From contig CAISKC010000012.1 in NCBI GenBank assembly GCA_903885895.1, positions 1 to 5,816 of the forward strand: DNA of 5,816 nucleotides, in the 5' to 3' direction. A model generated the notes under the pieces. The model was not told the origin of the DNA. It ran no database searches and worked only from the letters and a program-made list of their open reading frames with translations. Made by a program: the position numbers and the translations under genes. Numbering within the stretch: the first letter of the stretch is position 1; each line of letters opens with the position of its first letter. The DNA is from an uncultured Legionella sp. (lineage in GTDB: Bacteria > Pseudomonadota > Gammaproteobacteria > Legionellales > Legionellaceae). Below are positions 4,719-5,816 of this stretch, piece by piece.

Positions 4719-5141
4719 ATGAAGAGATCACCAGAAATACAAAGAATATACAACAGTTGGAGACATATCCAACAGGTAGTCAACAACCCCAATAACACCC
4801 AACATCAAGCACATCGAAGCAGAGGATTGGAAATAGAAAATGAGTTTGGAAGTTGGCCTGAGTTTCGCGATTATGTTTTAATAAAATTAGGTCCCCAACC
4901 CACACCACAACATAAACTTATAAGAAAAAATCAATCCAAGAACTTCGGACACAAAAACATTATGTGGGGACTTCCCGTAGAGGTGGGATTTAGATGTGCC
5001 CGGTCTTGCGTGGTAACATACAAAAAACAATCAAAAACTGTGTCAAGTTGGGCAAAACAGTTTAATGTATCAGCCCAATGGCTTAAAGTTAAACTCAACA
5101 AAGCCAAAACTCCAGCCCAGGTATTTAGACAATATGATTGA
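4719..5141 (+). CDS. Degenerate HNH/AP2-type homing-endonuclease-like protein
   Basis: 140 residues from ATG 4719, set by ACAGGAG at 4703; an in-frame ATG at 4623 would overlap the previous gene by 68 bases and has no ribosome site. Order of features: IYNSWRHI..VVNNPNNT (10-27), SRGLEI (34-39), WPEF...LGPQPTPQHKLIRKNQS (46-73), FGHKNIMW (76-83), then a C-terminal VTYKKQSKTVSSWAKQFNVS (99-118). This tracks, part by part, a phage family with the pattern IYn.W..M..RC.np...YGgRGI...W..F..F...lG.rPs....DRiDn.g.Y...NcrW, often followed by T..eWA..lgi. Here the YGG before RG and the Asp of the DR pair are lost, so nuclease activity is doubtful. The C-terminal part looks like an HTH and may still bind DNA. 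Inference: a decayed or repurposed homing endonuclease. Confidence 0.5.
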   Translation: MKRSPEIQRIYNSWRHIQQVVNNPNNTQHQAHRSRGLEIENEFGSWPEFRDYVLIKLGPQPTPQHKLIRKNQSKNFGHKNIMWGLPVEVGFRCARSCVVTYKKQSKTVSSWAKQFNVSAQWLKVKLNKAKTPAQVFRQYD

Positions 5142-5331
5142 TTATGATCCATATCAACATATGCAGGATATGGATATACAACTTAAAGCTCAGGCTGAAT
5201 TGATTGAGGCTCAGAGCCAACAAATGGTTCAAGTCACCAAGGCCCTGATAGGACTTAGAAATATGTGTAATATCCTAGACAATCGGCTACAAAATGTAGA
5301 ATCCAGTAAATATAACAACACAGGAGCATAA
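5134..5331 (+). CDS. Small coiled-coil protein, unknown function
   Basis: 65 residues from ATG 5134, overlapping the previous stop by 8 bases (ATGATTGA). An upstream in-frame ATG at 5065 would overlap the neighbour by 77 bases and lacks a ribosome site. The Shine-Dalgarno for 5134 is poor (AGG about 12 bases away), so coupling to the preceding gene is likely. Residues 13-57 form one long amphipathic helix with heptad spacing (IQLKAQAELIEAQSQQ, LDNRLQNVESS), which suggests oligomerisation. There is no membrane segment. The RLQNVES stretch resembles RLTNVES in the coiled coil at 1868-2113, but such similarity is common between coiled coils and need not mean shared descent. The 3' end contains the promoter/RBS module of the next gene. 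Confidence 0.6.
   Translation: MIDYDPYQHMQDMDIQLKAQAELIEAQSQQMVQVTKALIGLRNMCNILDNRLQNVESSKYNNTGA
5307..5326 (+). promoter_or_regulatory. Late-promoter/RBS module 3 (TAAATA-N7-ACAGGAG)
   Basis: TAAATA (5307-5312), 7 bases, ACAGGAG (5320-5326), 6 bases, ATG 5333. It lies inside the 3' end of the coiled-coil gene. Spacing is nearly the same as in modules 1 and 2. The two bases before TAAATA are AG, so the full late octamer is not met. Confidence 0.45.
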
Positions 5332-5332
5332 T

Positions 5333-5494
5333 ATGATCAAACAAGAAAAACAACAAAAGCACACACCTAAATTACCCGATCACGGTAAAACTCCTAAGTT
5401 CCCTGGAGTGCCAGCACAGAAGGTCAAGGTCAATATTCCAGTAGGCGGATATAATGGCCCCAATACCAGCGGTCGAATAACTGGGGGTTATTGA
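5333..5494 (+). CDS. 53-residue basic Gly/Pro-rich protein
   Basis: A short frame supported by context: ACAGGAG 6 bases before the ATG, a start just after the previous stop (5329-5331), and a TGA that overlaps the next ATG (TGATG at 5492-5496). The first 20 residues are Lys/Gln/His-rich (KQEKQQKHTPKLPDHGK). The rest is Pro/Gly-rich (TPKFPGVPAQ, IPVGGYNGPNTSGRITGGY) and probably disordered. There are no cysteines and no membrane segment. I recognise no family. It fills the whole interval between its neighbours with no wasted bases, which argues for a real gene. With its neighbour it may form a pair translated together. Confidence 0.6.
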   Translation: MIKQEKQQKHTPKLPDHGKTPKFPGVPAQKVKVNIPVGGYNGPNTSGRITGGY

Positions 5495-5700
5495 TGAGAA
5501 CTTATCCCAACGGAGATCCCATACCTCGCTCATTGCCCCCGGCATATCAACCTGCCAGCAACGCAGATGTGCCCAAGGGTCAAAGATGTGGGAACTGCGG
5601 ATATTACGATCCTGTCAGTGATAAATGTAGCAAATGGAACAATGCCAAGGTCAAAGCCAGTTACTGGTGCAAGGCTTGGAAAACAAATAAAGGAAACTAA
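5494..5700 (+). CDS. HiPIP-like small four-cysteine protein
   Basis: 68 residues from ATG 5494, which shares a base with the previous stop; GGGGG at 5483-5487 can act as ribosome site. The C-terminal half holds C32-x2-C35-x9-C45-x13-C59 in the setting RCGNCGYY...KCSKW...VKASYWCKAW. This pattern (CxNCxyf...C..w...V....WC.aw) is close to that of high-potential iron-sulfur proteins and recurs in small proteins of marine T4-like phages. Inference: it binds a [4Fe-4S] cluster or zinc. Residues 1-29 are Pro-rich and probably disordered; there is no Tat or Sec signal, unlike many periplasmic bacterial HiPIPs. It lies directly before a ferritin/Dps-like gene. Zinc binding in a ribbon fold is the main alternative. 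Confidence 0.65.
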   Translation: MRTYPNGDPIPRSLPPAYQPASNADVPKGQRCGNCGYYDPVSDKCSKWNNAKVKASYWCKAWKTNKGN

Positions 5701-5701
5701 A

Positions 5702-5816
5702 ATGTCAGATGAATCAAAATTAGTGGATCATATGAAGGAATTATTTGCTGATAACTTCGCCACATATACAAAAGCTCACGGATTCCATGTGGCAGTGGTT
5801 GGACATAAGTTTTATG
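5702..5816 (+). CDS. Dps/ferritin-like phage protein (3' truncated)
   Basis: The first 38 residues are visible and the frame is open to the window end. AAAGGA (5689-5694) is 7 bases before the ATG. The segment LVDHMKELFADNFATYTKAHGFHVAVVGHKFY fits the first helix of a family of phage Dps/ferritin-like proteins (DUF5856-type), where I recall ...FADNF..Y.KAHgFHWnV.G..F...H. In Dps relatives the K.H.FHW.V stretch contributes to the iron site and subunit contacts. Here the Trp after FH is Val. Inference: a small four-helix protein that stores iron or protects DNA, or a derivative that has lost this role. The second half of the site lies outside the window. Confidence 0.65.
   Translation, partial: MSDESKLVDHMKELFADNFATYTKAHGFHVAVVGHKFY

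Overview
The window looks like part of a marine tailed-phage genome, most likely a T4-like myovirus from an uncultured lineage. The reasons are: A+T-rich DNA; densely packed genes all on the + strand, with stop/start overlaps; several small families that recur in marine T4-like phages (LamG/ConA-like virion proteins, a DUF7936-like protein, a coiled-coil/one-TM protein, a four-cysteine HiPIP-like protein, a Dps-like protein); and TATAAATA-type elements like the T4 late promoter. Assignments rest on motif recognition by eye, not on database searches.

Region 1 (1-2390) is a compact virion/lysis-type block. It holds a 5'-truncated LamG-like gene and its tandem paralogue, both with a C-terminal YDR...YL..(K/R)YGI signature and the same 17-bp junction sequence. 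A DUF7936-like gene follows, then a small coiled-coil plus membrane-anchor protein (XhlA-like topology) and a Cys4 zinc-ribbon protein.

Region 2 (2391-2698) has no gene but is rich in signals. It holds a late-promoter-like CATAAATA, a 5' inverted repeat, a strong intrinsic terminator, a near-consensus sigma70 promoter (TTGACA-N17-TATAAA) whose -10 is also an exact TATAAATA late element, and a long nested inverted repeat (11 + 9 bp) spanning both. A roughly 164-nt terminated RNA could be made here. Part of it is complementary to the leader of the next gene.

Region 3 (2699-3772) is a 357-residue protein with motifs resembling a compact family-A-like polymerase of the TV-Pol (transposon/virus polymerase) kind. 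It has its own promoter behind a terminator, like a moron. An imperfect 36/37-bp direct repeat (25 bp perfect) brackets all three catalytic-type motifs, and its second copy, shifted by one base, supplies the stop codon.

Region 4 (3841-5816) is a run of small accessory genes: two unknowns, a degenerate HNH/AP2-type homing-endonuclease-like protein, a coiled-coil protein, a 53-residue Gly/Pro-rich protein, a HiPIP-like four-cysteine protein and the start of a Dps/ferritin-like gene. Three of these starts carry one composite module, TAAATA-N6/7-ACAGGAG-N6/9-ATG. At the first, the Shine-Dalgarno lies in a 14-bp hairpin with the TAAATA in its loop, the arrangement T4 uses to silence late genes on early read-through RNA. 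Together these suggest that region 4 genes are switched on late, one by one, while the polymerase can be read early by host RNA polymerase.
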